DNA from: Serpentinicella sp031432315
GTDB lineage: Bacteria > Bacillota > Clostridia > Peptostreptococcales > Natronincolaceae
DNA: 64,000 nucleotides
Direction: 5' to 3'
NCBI RefSeq assembly: GCF_031432315.1
Contig: NZ_JAVKGO010000012.1
Span: 1-64,000 of the forward strand
The notes beneath the pieces were generated by a model. It saw nothing but the letters and a program-made list of their open reading frames with translations, had not been told where the DNA came from and searched no databases. A program made the translations under genes and the position numbers. Shown here one piece after another: positions 9,356 through 19,244 of this stretch. Every line of letters begins with the position of its first letter. Positions within the stretch are counted from its first letter, which is position 1.

Positions 9356-10240
9356 TTATTCTATTTTGGGTAAATAGATCTGTGGGTCTACAGGTCTTGT
9401 GTCATAAACAACTTGAAAGTGCAATAATGGTCCTTCAACCTTTTTTATCGAAGCAGTTGTTCCTACACCACTAATTACCTGACCTTTTTCCACATGATCG
9501 CCTACAGCAACCATCTTTGGTGTTGATAAGTTACTGTATCTTGTTAATAAATTCTCATCATGTTGTAGGGTAATGGTTATACCCATTAACTGATCTGTTA
9601 CCACTTCTATTACTTCCCCTTCAAGGGCTGCTCTAACTGGTGTGCCCTCTTCAGCGTGTAGATCAATTCCCTTGTGGGTAGCCCAATGATTAAGGGTTCT
9701 GTGCTCTACTAGTTCATCCTCAGCAAAATGCATTCCTAGGGTCCCCATTACTGGCAATGTCATGTTGTAATTACCAACTGAATGGATCCATTGGGTTTCC
9801 TCTTCAGCTTGAGCTTGTTCTTCTTCATCTGGTTCTGTTTCATCTGGTTCTGTTTCATCTTCTGCTTCAACGGAAGCATCTACACTTTTTTCTACATTCT
9901 CGTCTTTTTGCTCATCTTCCTTTTCATCTGTCTCTTCTCTACTTTCGTTCCCCATAACCGCTTGATCCTGTTCCCCATCATCTTCATGGTTTTCTACCAG
10001 GGTAACATCTGGACGATTATAATTATCCTCAAAATCATTCCAGTCACTTTCTGAGAAATAAAAATCATCCTCTGGTTCTCTAGAAGACCAAATAGCGGCT
10101 ACTCCAACAATACATATGCATACTAGTAGAATAATATAAAATCCTTGCTTGTCTAAAAAAGAATATGTACTTTCAGTTGTCTTTTTCTTTTCATTTTTCT
10201 TGTTGTTATTTTTTTTGTTATTATTGTTTTCTACAGACAT
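9356..10240 (-). CDS. spoIIQ: SpoIIQ-like M23 (LytM) family protein
   Basis: Forespore membrane protein expected to bridge to SpoIIIAH during engulfment. N-terminal Asn/Lys-rich cytoplasmic tail, one membrane helix (about residues 26-45), an acidic Glu/Asp-rich linker of roughly 85 residues, and a C-terminal LytM domain. The domain keeps the zinc-binding HKGID motif, but the usual HxH near the end reads LLH, so the first (catalytic) His is missing while the zinc-binding His remains. The start is ATG 10240 because GGAGGTGG lies 5 bp upstream; a GTG at 10255 is inside that region. Encoded between spoIID and spoIIID. Confidence 0.88.
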   Translation of the reverse strand: MSVENNNNKKNNNKKNEKKKTTESTYSFLDKQGFYIILLVCICIVGVAAIWSSREPEDDFYFSESDWNDFEDNYNRPDVTLVENHEDDGEQDQAVMGNESREETDEKEDEQKDENVEKSVDASVEAEDETEPDETEPDEEEQAQAEEETQWIHSVGNYNMTLPVMGTLGMHFAEDELVEHRTLNHWATHKGIDLHAEEGTPVRAALEGEVIEVVTDQLMGITITLQHDENLLTRYSNLSTPKMVAVGDHVEKGQVISGVGTTASIKKVEGPLLHFQVVYDTRPVDPQIYLPKIE

Positions 10241-10315
10241 AAAATCCACCTCCACCTGTAAGTATCACCAAAAATAAGTTGATTATACAGGTGGATATGG
10301 TTATTTTTTTGTTTT

Positions 10316-11317
10316 TCAATCACGATAACTTTTGATTTTGCTTAATGTCACCCCTAAATAGTAATGCTCTAATATCTCAACAAAGTTTGATCCTTGTTCA
10401 GCCATACCTTGTGCACCCCATTGACTCATACCTACACCATGACCATAGCCCCTTGTTGTAAATTCTACTGTATTTCCATCCACATCAATTTCAAAATCTG
10501 CAGATCTTAGTTCAAATAACCTTCTTATCTGACTTCCTGTAAGAGTCTCATTTCCTATTGTGATTTCCTTAATAGTTCCACCCTGAGTTCGTTCCCCTAT
10601 CTTTATTTGGGACATTAAATTTCTTTCACTTAAACGTATATTCGATTTTTCCTTTTTAATCGTGTTGACAAATTCTTTCACACTTATACGCTTAGTGTCT
10701 ACTAGCACAGGCGATTCGGTTTCATATGGGCTTGATACACTTCTTAAATAAGGAACCGCTGAAGTAAAAATATCTTCAGAGTTTTCAGTAACGCCACCAC
10801 TTGTTGAATGGTACAGCGGTTCAATTGGTTTCATATCGTAAGTCATAACTATACCAGTTGTTGTGTTTACGGCTTCTTGTATTTTAGGCCAATAGGTTTT
10901 CATCCATTCACTACCGTGCCTTTCCTTTAATTCTTCTTTAGACAACCACTCCTGGCAATGTTGATGACTTGTGCACAATACCGCTCCCGGATGTTCAGGA
11001 TGTCCTTCCTCTCCATGACTTAAATAGCGCCAGATTGCGTAAGTCCTTGCTGCTACACTTTGTGCTTTTAATGCTTCCATTTCAAATCTTGCCGGCATTT
11101 CCGCTGCTACTACATTTGCTATATATTCCTCTAAATCTAACTTCATGATTTCATCAGTTTTATGATTATACACTGTTACTGTTAGATCTGACTCTACTAT
11201 ATTTTTTTCTACATAATCATTTTTTTCTACTGATAAATCACAACTAGTAAATATAAATATGGGAATTAAAATTACTACAATGATAAATATAATTATGGCA
11301 AAAAAAATACCCCGCAT
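10316..11317 (-). CDS. spoIID: Stage II sporulation protein D (SpoIID)
   Basis: Membrane-anchored lytic transglycosylase that drives engulfment. It has an N-terminal signal-anchor helix, the VVAAEMPARFEMEALKAQSVAARTYA region holding the catalytic Glu of the family, and the C-terminal GYGHGVGMSQWGAQGMA motif. About 333 residues from ATG 11317. In-frame GTG/ATG codons at 11329 and 11326 are so close to the AAGGGTG site that I favour the later ATG. It lies 85-97 bp after murA, as in Bacillus subtilis. Confidence 0.95.
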   Translation of the reverse strand: MRGIFFAIIIFIIVVILIPIFIFTSCDLSVEKNDYVEKNIVESDLTVTVYNHKTDEIMKLDLEEYIANVVAAEMPARFEMEALKAQSVAARTYAIWRYLSHGEEGHPEHPGAVLCTSHQHCQEWLSKEELKERHGSEWMKTYWPKIQEAVNTTTGIVMTYDMKPIEPLYHSTSGGVTENSEDIFTSAVPYLRSVSSPYETESPVLVDTKRISVKEFVNTIKKEKSNIRLSERNLMSQIKIGERTQGGTIKEITIGNETLTGSQIRRLFELRSADFEIDVDGNTVEFTTRGYGHGVGMSQWGAQGMAEQGSNFVEILEHYYLGVTLSKIKSYRD

Positions 11318-11413
11318 AGATGACATCACCCTTAGAAATAGACTTAAAATCTTCTTCTATAAAGGTATATGTCCAAGCTAGGGAATTTAGAACTTTATAA
11401 ACAATCGATTTAT

Positions 11414-12664
11414 TTACGCTCGATAAATTTTCGCACCTAAATTTCTGAATTTTTCTTCTACACCTACATAACCCCGATCTATGTGATAAACTTCTGAAAT
11501 CTCAGTTTTTCCATTTGATACCAATCCACTTATAATAAGTGCTGCACCTGCTCTTAGATCTGTAGCTTTAACCTGAGCACCCATTAATTTTTCCGTTCCT
11601 TCTATAACTGCACTACGTCCCTCAATCTTTATATCAGCACCCATTCTTTTTAACTCACTAACATGCATATATCTGTTTTCAAATACGGTCTCTATAAGTA
11701 CACTTGTTCCCTCTGCAATGCTTAAAAGGGCCATAAATTGTGCTTGCATATCTGTCGGAAAACCTGGATAAGGCATTGTCTTTATATCTACCGCAACAGG
11801 TCTATCTTTCCCAATTACTCTAACTGATTTTTCCCCTTCTATAACCTCTACTCCACTTTCTCTTAACTTAGCAATCATAGGTTTTAAATGTTCTAAAATA
11901 ACATTTTCTATTAGCACCTCTCCTCTTGTAGCTGCAGCTGCGACCATATATGTACCTGCTTCTATTCTATCTGGAATAACACTATGACTTGTACCTGTTA
12001 ACTTTTCAACCCCTTCTATACATATTCGATCCGTACCAGCTCCCGTTATCTTAGCACCCATCTTATTTAAGAAGTCTGCTAGATCAGTAATCTCAGGTTC
12101 TTCCGCAGCATTTTCTATAATGGTTTCACCTTCGGCTAGTACTGCCGCCATCATTATATTCTCTGTTGCACCTACACTGGGAAAATCTAAGTAAATCTGA
12201 TTTCCTTTTAATTTTTCTGCTCTTGCTTCTACAAAACCATGACCTATTGTTATTTCGGCTCCTAGGGACTTAAAGCCCTTTAGATGTAAATCAATGGGGC
12301 GTGTACCAATGGCACACCCACCGGGCATTGAAATTCTTGCTTCTCCTGTCCTTGCTAATAAAGGGCCCATCACTAAGAAGGATGCTCTCATCTTTCTTAC
12401 AAGATGATAAGGTGCTTCAAAATTATCAATATTTAAAGCATTTATTTCAATTCTATCTCGCTCTAACCGCTTTACATCAGCTCCTAGACTTGCCAATACT
12501 TCACATATAACGTCCACATCTTTCAGAGCCGGTATCTCATCCAACAAACATTTTTCCGTTGACAATAATGACCCAGCTAAAATTGGCAGAACAGAATTTT
12601 TAGCACCACTGACCCTTACAGTTCCTTTTAATGGCCCACTTTTTTCAACAATTATCTTCGTCAA
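11414..12664 (-). CDS. murA: UDP-N-acetylglucosamine 1-carboxyvinyltransferase MurA
   Basis: First committed enzyme of peptidoglycan synthesis; transfers enolpyruvate from PEP to UDP-GlcNAc. The active-site Cys sits in PGGCAIGTRPIDLH, the fosfomycin-target loop, so a Cys-type, fosfomycin-sensitive enzyme is expected. SGAKNS near the N terminus is the substrate loop. I choose TTG 12664 (416 residues, MTKIIVEKSGPLKG). GTGAGGA lies upstream of it, whereas the ATG at 12685 has no ribosome site. It follows the ywmB-like gene by about 28 bp. Confidence 0.95.
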   Translation of the reverse strand: MTKIIVEKSGPLKGTVRVSGAKNSVLPILAGSLLSTEKCLLDEIPALKDVDVICEVLASLGADVKRLERDRIEINALNIDNFEAPYHLVRKMRASFLVMGPLLARTGEARISMPGGCAIGTRPIDLHLKGFKSLGAEITIGHGFVEARAEKLKGNQIYLDFPSVGATENIMMAAVLAEGETIIENAAEEPEITDLADFLNKMGAKITGAGTDRICIEGVEKLTGTSHSVIPDRIEAGTYMVAAAATRGEVLIENVILEHLKPMIAKLRESGVEVIEGEKSVRVIGKDRPVAVDIKTMPYPGFPTDMQAQFMALLSIAEGTSVLIETVFENRYMHVSELKRMGADIKIEGRSAVIEGTEKLMGAQVKATDLRAGAALIISGLVSNGKTEISEVYHIDRGYVGVEEKFRNLGAKIYRA

Positions 12665-12692
12665 CTCATTTTCCTCACTTTCCATAGATGTC

Positions 12693-13523
12693 TTAGTATG
12701 AAGTTGTAATTAAAGGTGTCGCAACCCATAGGTAAGTTTGATCCTCATATCCACTATAACGCATCGCAATATTAAAGTTTACTGTATTTTTTCCATATTG
12801 TATTACTTCTCCTAAGTATGGTGTATAAGCTGTTACACTAGTATATATATTGTCCGTTACCTTCTCCACTGTTTTTCCCTTAGCAAACCCGATTAATTTA
12901 TCAATTTTATTTGTTGTTTCTTCTTGAGATAATCTTCCAGGAAAAGTGCCAACTAGAGAAGTGGTTATATCTATATCATTCCCATATTTCTTTAAAACAT
13001 TTTTACTTTTTTCTAAATCCGAAATCATATTATCATAGCTTTTACTTTTAGTTGTGTCTAATATAATATAAGATTGCTTTTGATCCCCATATTTTGTGGA
13101 GTGCAGTATAAAGGCTGTTACATCGCCATTTCTATGTATAAAAGTACCAGTAATTTGATTCAAATCCGTCTCAGATATTTCTGTAACGTAAAAAGTATTT
13201 AAACTGAAATCTTCATGCTCATAGATAATCTGTGGATCATAAGATTCTTTATTATGTATAAGCTCAATTTCTCCTTCTAAATTAAAGTCCGTGATCAATT
13301 CTTGTTTTATTTCCTTAAGTTCTTTCAGTTCAAAAAAATGATTTTCTAAATTTAAGCTAAGGTGTACATTTGTTTCTAGTATATCTGCTTCACTTTTATC
13401 AAAAACTTTTAATAATATTTCCTCGCCGGTTTCCACAGCAGATACTTTTAAAAAAGATGTTCCTACACAAAAATAAGATAATAGTAATATACATATAATA
13501 CCGAGCATAGACCTTTTTTTCAT
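12693..13523 (-). CDS. ywmB: YwmB-like secreted protein (TATA-box-binding-like fold family)
   Basis: 276-residue protein with a signal-peptide-like N terminus (KKRSMLGIICILLLSYFCVG) and no recognisable catalytic motif. Identification as the YwmB family rests mainly on location between the atp operon and murA, where Bacillus subtilis has ywmB, and on similar length and secretion signal; confidence is therefore moderate. Function is unknown. Start ATG 13523 is preferred because ATAGGAGGT lies 7 bp upstream; an ATG at 13541 overlaps that ribosome site. Confidence 0.65.
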   Translation of the reverse strand: MKKRSMLGIICILLLSYFCVGTSFLKVSAVETGEEILLKVFDKSEADILETNVHLSLNLENHFFELKELKEIKQELITDFNLEGEIELIHNKESYDPQIIYEHEDFSLNTFYVTEISETDLNQITGTFIHRNGDVTAFILHSTKYGDQKQSYIILDTTKSKSYDNMISDLEKSKNVLKKYGNDIDITTSLVGTFPGRLSQEETTNKIDKLIGFAKGKTVEKVTDNIYTSVTAYTPYLGEVIQYGKNTVNFNIAMRYSGYEDQTYLWVATPLITTSY

Positions 13524-13541
13524 TTTTTTACCTCCTATCAT

Positions 13542-13900
13542 ATTTTTAATATTTTAGTTATCTCAAATAAAAAAAGGGCAGAGTCAGCTGTTTAAGTATG
13601 ATGTTAAAGGGGGACGAAAAACATCTCCTTAGCAACTTTCTCTTCCCTTTCTAGTATCATTATTGACATGATAAATGGAGGATATACGCTCTTTTATTTT
13701 TTAAAATAATTATTTTTTTATTTAGTTATGCTTGTAATTTTTTACTGTAGAATACGTATCTGATGCATTTTACATATAAATCATATATAATATATAAGTG
13801 CGAGTAATATTGGTGGAAATTCGAGTATCAAAGATGAGGTATTATCTCTTAAATAAATTAATAAATTTAGATTAATTTAATAGGATCCAGGAGGTTTATA
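13542..13900. other. Divergent intergenic region, ywmB-like / NusG_II gene
   Basis: 359 bp of AT-rich DNA between divergent genes. It must hold both promoters. A TTGACA at about 13672 on the plus strand is a possible -35, but no convincing -10 is in register. No open frame, repeat or RNA gene is seen. Confidence 0.5.
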
Positions 13901-14311
13901 ATGAAAATTTTTACAAAAGCAGATATTGCACTAATTGTACTTATTGTTATTTTAAGTGCCTCTTCTATATTTGCTATACCGAGGCTTTTTTTAGATGAAT
14001 CAGAAGCAAAAGAAATTGTTGTTAATGTAGATGGTCAAGTGATTCATCGTTTTCCTTTAGTTAACTCCCCAGAATCTGAAATTATTGAGTTTCCATTTAC
14101 TCATGATAATGAATCATATACAGGAAGGCTAGAAGTGAAAGACGGTGCTGTGAGGCTACATCGTCTATCTAAAGACATCTCTCCCCGATCTATACATGCA
14201 GATATGGGTTGGATACAACACTCCTATCAAATGATCATTGCCTTGCCAGTTCGATTACACATTACAATTGAAGAAATAGAAGACCATGAATTTGATGCTA
14301 TTTCATACTAG
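13901..14311 (+). CDS. NusG domain II-containing membrane-anchored protein
   Basis: 136 residues: one N-terminal membrane helix (about 8-28) followed by a small beta-domain. The stretch EIVVNVDGQVIHRFPL and the ending with a conserved MGWIQHSYQMIIALPVRLHI region match the NusG_II family found in Clostridia, often beside heptaprenyl or Gx transporter genes. There is no NGN domain, so it is not a transcription factor NusG. GGAGG lies 9 bp before ATG. It ends at a shared terminator with atpC. Function is unknown. Confidence 0.75.
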   Translation: MKIFTKADIALIVLIVILSASSIFAIPRLFLDESEAKEIVVNVDGQVIHRFPLVNSPESEIIEFPFTHDNESYTGRLEVKDGAVRLHRLSKDISPRSIHADMGWIQHSYQMIIALPVRLHITIEEIEDHEFDAISY

Positions 14312-14352
14312 GTTTCTTTCGACAACAAAGCTGTCTGATCACTTTCCTACTA

Positions 14353-14399
14353 TATAAGAAGCCCCATCGGTTATCATTAAACCGATAGGGCTTCTTATA
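14353..14399. terminator. Bidirectional terminator, NusG_II gene / atpC
   Basis: About 20-bp hairpin with one mismatch (arms 14353-14372 and 14380-14399; core AAGAAGCCC/GGGCTTCTT) between converging genes. It closes the atp operon on the minus strand. Confidence 0.88.
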
Positions 14400-14414
14400 A
14401 TTTAAACACTTATA

Positions 14415-14825
14415 TTATTTTCTAAAGGTTTCCCTTACATAAATACGATTAAGTGCTTTATTAAGTGCAATTTCTGCACGCCTAGTATTTACATCCTCTG
14501 TTTTTTGTTGCAAGCGTTTTTCAGCTCGTTCTTTTGCAGCTTCAGCTCGCTCCGGATCTATTTCATCAGGCCATTCTGCAGCATCTGTTATGATGGTTGT
14601 TTTATCTAACCCAACTTTTATAAATCCACTTGCTACGGATGCGCCTAAAATCTCACCATCTTTTTTTATTTTAACTCTACCAATAGGTATTCGTGATGCC
14701 ATTTGTATATGATCACTCATAAGACCTACGTCTCCGTCGTCAGTGCGGACAACTACCATGGTTACTTCTTCATCAAAGAAAACCCGATCTGGTGTAACAA
14801 TCTCTAAACGAAACTTAGAAGCCAT
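14415..14825 (-). CDS. atpC: ATP synthase epsilon subunit
   Basis: 136-residue epsilon subunit of the F1 central stalk. It has an N-terminal beta-sandwich (FRLEIVTPDRVFFDEEVTMV, with the DDGDVGLMSDH loop) and a C-terminal helical hairpin (ERAEAAKERAEKRLQ) that can inhibit ATP hydrolysis. Last gene of the operon, 8 bp after atpD, directly before the shared terminator. Confidence 0.97.
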   Translation of the reverse strand: MASKFRLEIVTPDRVFFDEEVTMVVVRTDDGDVGLMSDHIQMASRIPIGRVKIKKDGEILGASVASGFIKVGLDKTTIITDAAEWPDEIDPERAEAAKERAEKRLQQKTEDVNTRRAEIALNKALNRIYVRETFRK

Positions 14826-14833
14826 AATTTCAC

Positions 14834-16228
14834 CTACTCTCCTTTAGCCTTCTCCACCACTTCATCTATGCTTCCAACAAATAAAAAGGCAGACTCAGGA
14901 AGGTCGTCATGCTTACCATCTAAGATCTCTCTAAATCCTCTAATTGTCTCTTTTAAAGGTACGTACTTCCCATCCATACCTGTAAACTGTTCTGCAACAT
15001 GGAATGGTTGTGATAAGAAACGTTGAACTTTTCTTGCCCTTGATACCACTAATTTATCTTCATCGGATAACTCATCCATACCAAGAATAGCAATAATATC
15101 TTGAAGTTCTTTATACCTTTGAAGTACTTCCTGAACATCCCTAGCTACTGCATAATGTTCTTCTCCAACAATAGCAGGATCTAAAATCCTAGAAGTAGAA
15201 TCCAAAGGATCCACGGCTGGATAAATCCCCAACTCTGCAATTTGTCTTGAAAGAACAGTTGTTGCGTCCAAGTGAGCAAAAGTTGTAGCAGGTGCAGGGT
15301 CAGTTAAGTCATCCGCTGGTACATAAACCGCTTGAACAGAAGTAATCGATCCTTTTTTAGTCGAAGTGATTCGCTCTTGTAACGCCCCCATCTCGGTCGC
15401 TAAGGTTGGTTGATAACCAACGGCACTAGGCATACGTCCAAGTAATGCAGAAACCTCACTACCTGCCTGGGTAAACCTAAATATATTATCTATAAATAAA
15501 AGAACATCCTGATTTTCTTGATCTCTAAAGTACTCTGCCATTGTTAGTCCTGTTAAACCAACACGCATTCTTGCCCCAGGTGGCTCATTCATCTGACCAT
15601 ATACCAAGGTGGTTTTATCAATAACCCCTGAATCAATCATCTCGTGATATAGATCATTTCCTTCTCTCGTTCTTTCTCCAACACCAGCAAATACAGAAAG
15701 ACCACCATGCTCTTTAGCTATATTGTTAATAAGCTCCATAATCAAAACAGTCTTTCCTACACCAGCTCCACCAAAGAGTCCAATTTTTCCACCCTTAGCG
15801 TAAGGAGCAATTAGGTCAACAACTTTTATCCCTGTTTCTAATATTTCTGTCGCTGCTTCTTGTTCATCGAAAGCTGGTGCAAGTCGATGAATTGGTGACT
15901 TGAACTCCGAGTTTACACTTTCTTTTTCGTCGATCTCTTCACCTAATACATTAAATATTCTTCCTAAGGTTGCTTGCCCAACAGGAACTGTGATTGGAGC
16001 ACCAGTGTCTACAGCTTCTAAACCTCTTACAAGCCCCTCTGTTGAACTCATAGCAATACATCTTACTGTATCATCACCAGTGTGTTGTGCTACTTCAACG
16101 GTTACATTTTCCTTAGGTCCTTGGATCACAATAGCGTTTAACAAAGCTGGAAGTTGACCATTGTTAAACCTAATATCTACAACCGGTCCGATTATTTGAA
16201 CCAGTTTACCTACATTTTGTTCTGGCAT
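14834..16228 (-). CDS. atpD: ATP synthase beta subunit
   Basis: Catalytic subunit of F1, 464 residues. The P-loop GGAGVGKT lies at 153-160. The catalytic-Glu region GERTREGNDLYHEM and the DELSDEDKLVV motif near the C terminus are intact. ATG start behind AGGAGG. Placed in the usual order gamma-beta-epsilon. Confidence 0.99.
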   Translation of the reverse strand: MPEQNVGKLVQIIGPVVDIRFNNGQLPALLNAIVIQGPKENVTVEVAQHTGDDTVRCIAMSSTEGLVRGLEAVDTGAPITVPVGQATLGRIFNVLGEEIDEKESVNSEFKSPIHRLAPAFDEQEAATEILETGIKVVDLIAPYAKGGKIGLFGGAGVGKTVLIMELINNIAKEHGGLSVFAGVGERTREGNDLYHEMIDSGVIDKTTLVYGQMNEPPGARMRVGLTGLTMAEYFRDQENQDVLLFIDNIFRFTQAGSEVSALLGRMPSAVGYQPTLATEMGALQERITSTKKGSITSVQAVYVPADDLTDPAPATTFAHLDATTVLSRQIAELGIYPAVDPLDSTSRILDPAIVGEEHYAVARDVQEVLQRYKELQDIIAILGMDELSDEDKLVVSRARKVQRFLSQPFHVAEQFTGMDGKYVPLKETIRGFREILDGKHDDLPESAFLFVGSIDEVVEKAKGE

Positions 16229-16249
16229 TCCTGTACCTCCTTTTTACGA

Positions 16250-17119
16250 TCATTTAAGTGCTTCTGCTCCACCAACAATCTCAGCAATCTCTTGAGTTAT
16301 TGATGCCTGTCTTGCACGGTTATATTTAAGCTCTAGCTTATCAATCATATCTATCGCATTATCTGTCGCACTTTCCATTGCTACCCTTCTAGCACCTTGT
16401 TCACTTGTAGCGGATTCAATTAAGGCACCATAGACCATGCTTCTGACGTATTTAGGAATCAAGTAATCTAAAAATACCTCAGCGGATGGCTGAAATTCCA
16501 TAAATTCTTGTTCCTCCATAGTATCTTCACTGGTTTCTGAAGCATCCACCTCTAGGGGTAGTAATTTCATGACTTTTGGTTGATGAGAAATTGTACTTAC
16601 AAACTCTGTGTACACTAAATTAACCTCATCTACCTCCCCTTGATCATATAAATCTATTGCTAGCCCTGCTACGTTTTCAGCATCTTGCAAACTAGGGTTT
16701 TCAGAAATTTGCATAAAGTCTCCAAACAGATGATAGTTACGTTTTTTAAAATAATCCCTTGACTTTGTGCCAATAGCAACAATGGATGTATTGTCTTTAT
16801 GATCCATGTGATTTAGGGCGGCTTTGATGGCATTTGTATTATAACCTCCACACAATCCCCTATCTCCAGTAATCACAATATATAATGCTTTTTTCACTTC
16901 TCTTTTATTAATATATGGATTGTTAATATTATTAGCAGAAGCCATTAACTCTCCAACTGTATTTTTAATTGTTGTAAAATATGAACGAGACTGTTCCAAG
17001 CGTTGTCTTGCTTTTCGAAGTTTTGCTGATGAAACTAACTCCATCGCCTTAGTAATCTGCTTTGTACTGTTAACGCTTTTAATTCGTCTCTTTATATCTC
17101 TCATACCTACTCCAGCCAA
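16250..17119 (-). CDS. atpG: ATP synthase gamma subunit
   Basis: Central rotor shaft of F1. N-terminal MRDIKRRIKSVNSTKQITKAMELV and C-terminal NRARQASITQEIAEIVGGAEAL helices form the coiled coil in the alpha-beta hexamer; the GDRGLCGGYN loop is conserved. I place the start at TTG 17119 (289 residues, MAGVGMRDI). GGGAGGTG lies 5 bp before it, whereas the ATG at 17134 is part of that ribosome site. Confidence 0.96.
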   Translation of the reverse strand: MAGVGMRDIKRRIKSVNSTKQITKAMELVSSAKLRKARQRLEQSRSYFTTIKNTVGELMASANNINNPYINKREVKKALYIVITGDRGLCGGYNTNAIKAALNHMDHKDNTSIVAIGTKSRDYFKKRNYHLFGDFMQISENPSLQDAENVAGLAIDLYDQGEVDEVNLVYTEFVSTISHQPKVMKLLPLEVDASETSEDTMEEQEFMEFQPSAEVFLDYLIPKYVRSMVYGALIESATSEQGARRVAMESATDNAIDMIDKLELKYNRARQASITQEIAEIVGGAEALK

Positions 17120-17163
17120 TATTTCACCTCCCATATTTGGGTATTTAGCCGCTGGCTACATGT

Positions 17164-18684
17164 TTAAGCTTGTTTTTCTTCTTTAAATTGTTTTTTGAAC
17201 TCATTTATTGCATCAATTAGTTTTTGTTCTGTTTCTTTATCTAAATTTCCAGTATCAATGATATTTTTTCCGATTTCCGAGTACTGAGTATTCACATAAT
17301 CTAAGAAACCTTTTTCAAATGCTTTTATATCTTCTACTGCAATATCCGCCAAATATTTATTAATAACCGCGTAGATGATCATTACCTGATTTTCAACAGG
17401 CATTGGGTCATATTGTGGTTGTTTTAACATCTCAACCAGTCGTTCCCCTTGTGATAATCTCGCTTGGGTTTCTTTATCTAATTCAGAACCAAATTGAGCA
17501 AAAGCTGCAAGCTCTCTGTATTGGGCTAGCTCTAACCTTAGCTTTCCAGAAACTTTTTTCATTGCTTTAATTTGCGCTGCGCCCCCAACCCTGGATACTG
17601 AGATCCCAGCATTAACTGCAGGTCGTACTCCCGAGTGAAATAACTCTGACTCAAGGAATATCTGACCATCAGTAATCGATATAACATTGGTTGGAATATA
17701 CGCAGATACATCACCAGCTTGGGTTTCAATAATCGGTAGGGCGGTTAATGATCCTCCACCACGTTCATCATTTAGTTTCGCTGCCCGCTCAAGAAGTCTA
17801 CTATGTAAATAGAAAACATCTCCTGGGTAAGCCTCACGACCAGGTGGACGTCTTAATAATAACGACATTGTACGGTAAGCTACCGCATGCTTGGATAAAT
17901 CGTCATAAATGATTAAAACATGCTTACCATTTTCCATAAACTCTTCACCCATAGCACAACCTGAATATGGTGCTATATATTGTAATGGTGCAAGCTCACT
18001 AGCTGTAGCAGATACAATAATAGTGTAATCCATTGCACCATTTTGCTCTAATGTATCTTGTATTTGTGCAACGGTAGATTTTTTCTGTCCAATAGCAACA
18101 TAAATACAGATTACACCAGTATCTTTTTGATTAATAATTGTATCAATGGCTATAGCAGTTTTACCTGTCTGTCTATCACCGATGATCAGCTCCCTTTGAC
18201 CCCTTCCAATTGGAATCATAGAGTCAATGGATTTCAGCCCTGTTTGTAATGGCTCTTCAACAGACTTTCTTGCAATAATTCCCGGTGCTACTCTTTCAAC
18301 TTCTCTATGTTTATCCGTGTTGATTGGTCCTTTACCATCAATGGCTTGCCCTAATGCGTTTACAACACGACCAAGTAGTGCATCTCCAACCGGCACCTCA
18401 ACAATTTTTCCAGTTCTTTTAACCGTGTCGCCCTCTTTAATGTTGTCATCTGATCCTAAAAGAACACAACCTACATTGTCTTCCTCTAAGTTTAGGGTCA
18501 TACCATATACATCTCCAGGGAATTCAAGAAGCTCACCAGCCATACATTTTTCTAAACCATGTATTCTGGCAATCCCATCACCCACCTGAATAACAGTACC
18601 GACATCTTTGATTTCTAATTTATTTTCGTACCTTTTAATTTGCTCTTTAATAATAGAGCTAATCTCTTCAGGTCTAAGATTCAC
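17164..18684 (-). CDS. atpA: ATP synthase alpha subunit
   Basis: Non-catalytic nucleotide-binding subunit of F1. P-loop GDRQTGKT falls at 169-176 when the GTG at 18684 is used (506 residues, MNLRPEEISSII). That GTG has AGGGGTG 6 bp upstream, while the GTG at 18693 lies within the ribosome site. VGDGIARIHGL near the N terminus and PGREAYPGDVFYLHSRLLERAA are family hallmarks. Confidence 0.98.
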   Translation of the reverse strand: MNLRPEEISSIIKEQIKRYENKLEIKDVGTVIQVGDGIARIHGLEKCMAGELLEFPGDVYGMTLNLEEDNVGCVLLGSDDNIKEGDTVKRTGKIVEVPVGDALLGRVVNALGQAIDGKGPINTDKHREVERVAPGIIARKSVEEPLQTGLKSIDSMIPIGRGQRELIIGDRQTGKTAIAIDTIINQKDTGVICIYVAIGQKKSTVAQIQDTLEQNGAMDYTIIVSATASELAPLQYIAPYSGCAMGEEFMENGKHVLIIYDDLSKHAVAYRTMSLLLRRPPGREAYPGDVFYLHSRLLERAAKLNDERGGGSLTALPIIETQAGDVSAYIPTNVISITDGQIFLESELFHSGVRPAVNAGISVSRVGGAAQIKAMKKVSGKLRLELAQYRELAAFAQFGSELDKETQARLSQGERLVEMLKQPQYDPMPVENQVMIIYAVINKYLADIAVEDIKAFEKGFLDYVNTQYSEIGKNIIDTGNLDKETEQKLIDAINEFKKQFKEEKQA

Positions 18685-18701
18685 GCATTTCACCCCTATT
18701 C

Positions 18702-19244
18702 CTATATTATGATTTCCGCTAATTGTTGTTTTACATGTCCTAAACGCCTTTTAAGGGTACCATCAATGACTTTATCTCCCATTTTTATTAGCACGCCACC
18801 TAGGACAGTGGTATCTACTTCATTTTTTAATGACACAGTTTTTTTAGTAACTGAGGACAGCTTTTGCTCTAATACAGAGATATCTGCCTCACTCATAGGA
18901 ATAGCAGTTATTGCTACAGCCTCTTCACGATTTTCTACTGCATCACACATGGTTTTAAATTTTTTCGAAATATCTTTTATGTAACTATATCTTGTTTTAT
19001 CCAGTAAAATAGATAGAAAGTTTTGTACTTCTTGAGAGACTTTTCCCTCTAGCACTTTAGATAATACCTGCTTCTTTTCTTCCGATGTCACCAAAGGAGT
19101 TTTTAGCAGTTCATCGAATTCTGGATGTGCTTTTAATATATTTACAATGCTCTCTAATTCACCTTGCACTTCTTTATGTTTATTCGATTCATAAGCAACG
19201 TCGAAAAGGGCTCTGGCGTATCTGTTTGCAACTAATTCAGCCAT
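18702..19244 (-). CDS. atpH: ATP synthase delta subunit
   Basis: 180-residue peripheral-stalk subunit joining the top of F1 to the b subunits. N-terminal ANRYARALFDVA and C-terminal LGGVLIKMGDKVIDGTLKRRL motifs identify the OSCP/delta family. It overlaps the atpF end by 13 bp, so translation is probably coupled. Confidence 0.96.
   Translation of the reverse strand: MAELVANRYARALFDVAYESNKHKEVQGELESIVNILKAHPEFDELLKTPLVTSEEKKQVLSKVLEGKVSQEVQNFLSILLDKTRYSYIKDISKKFKTMCDAVENREEAVAITAIPMSEADISVLEQKLSSVTKKTVSLKNEVDTTVLGGVLIKMGDKVIDGTLKRRLGHVKQQLAEIII

Noticed and set aside
9757..10054. Overlapping plus-strand frames opposite spoIIQ
   Set aside because: Antisense to the Glu/Asp-rich linker of SpoIIQ, which gives Phe/Leu-rich false frames.
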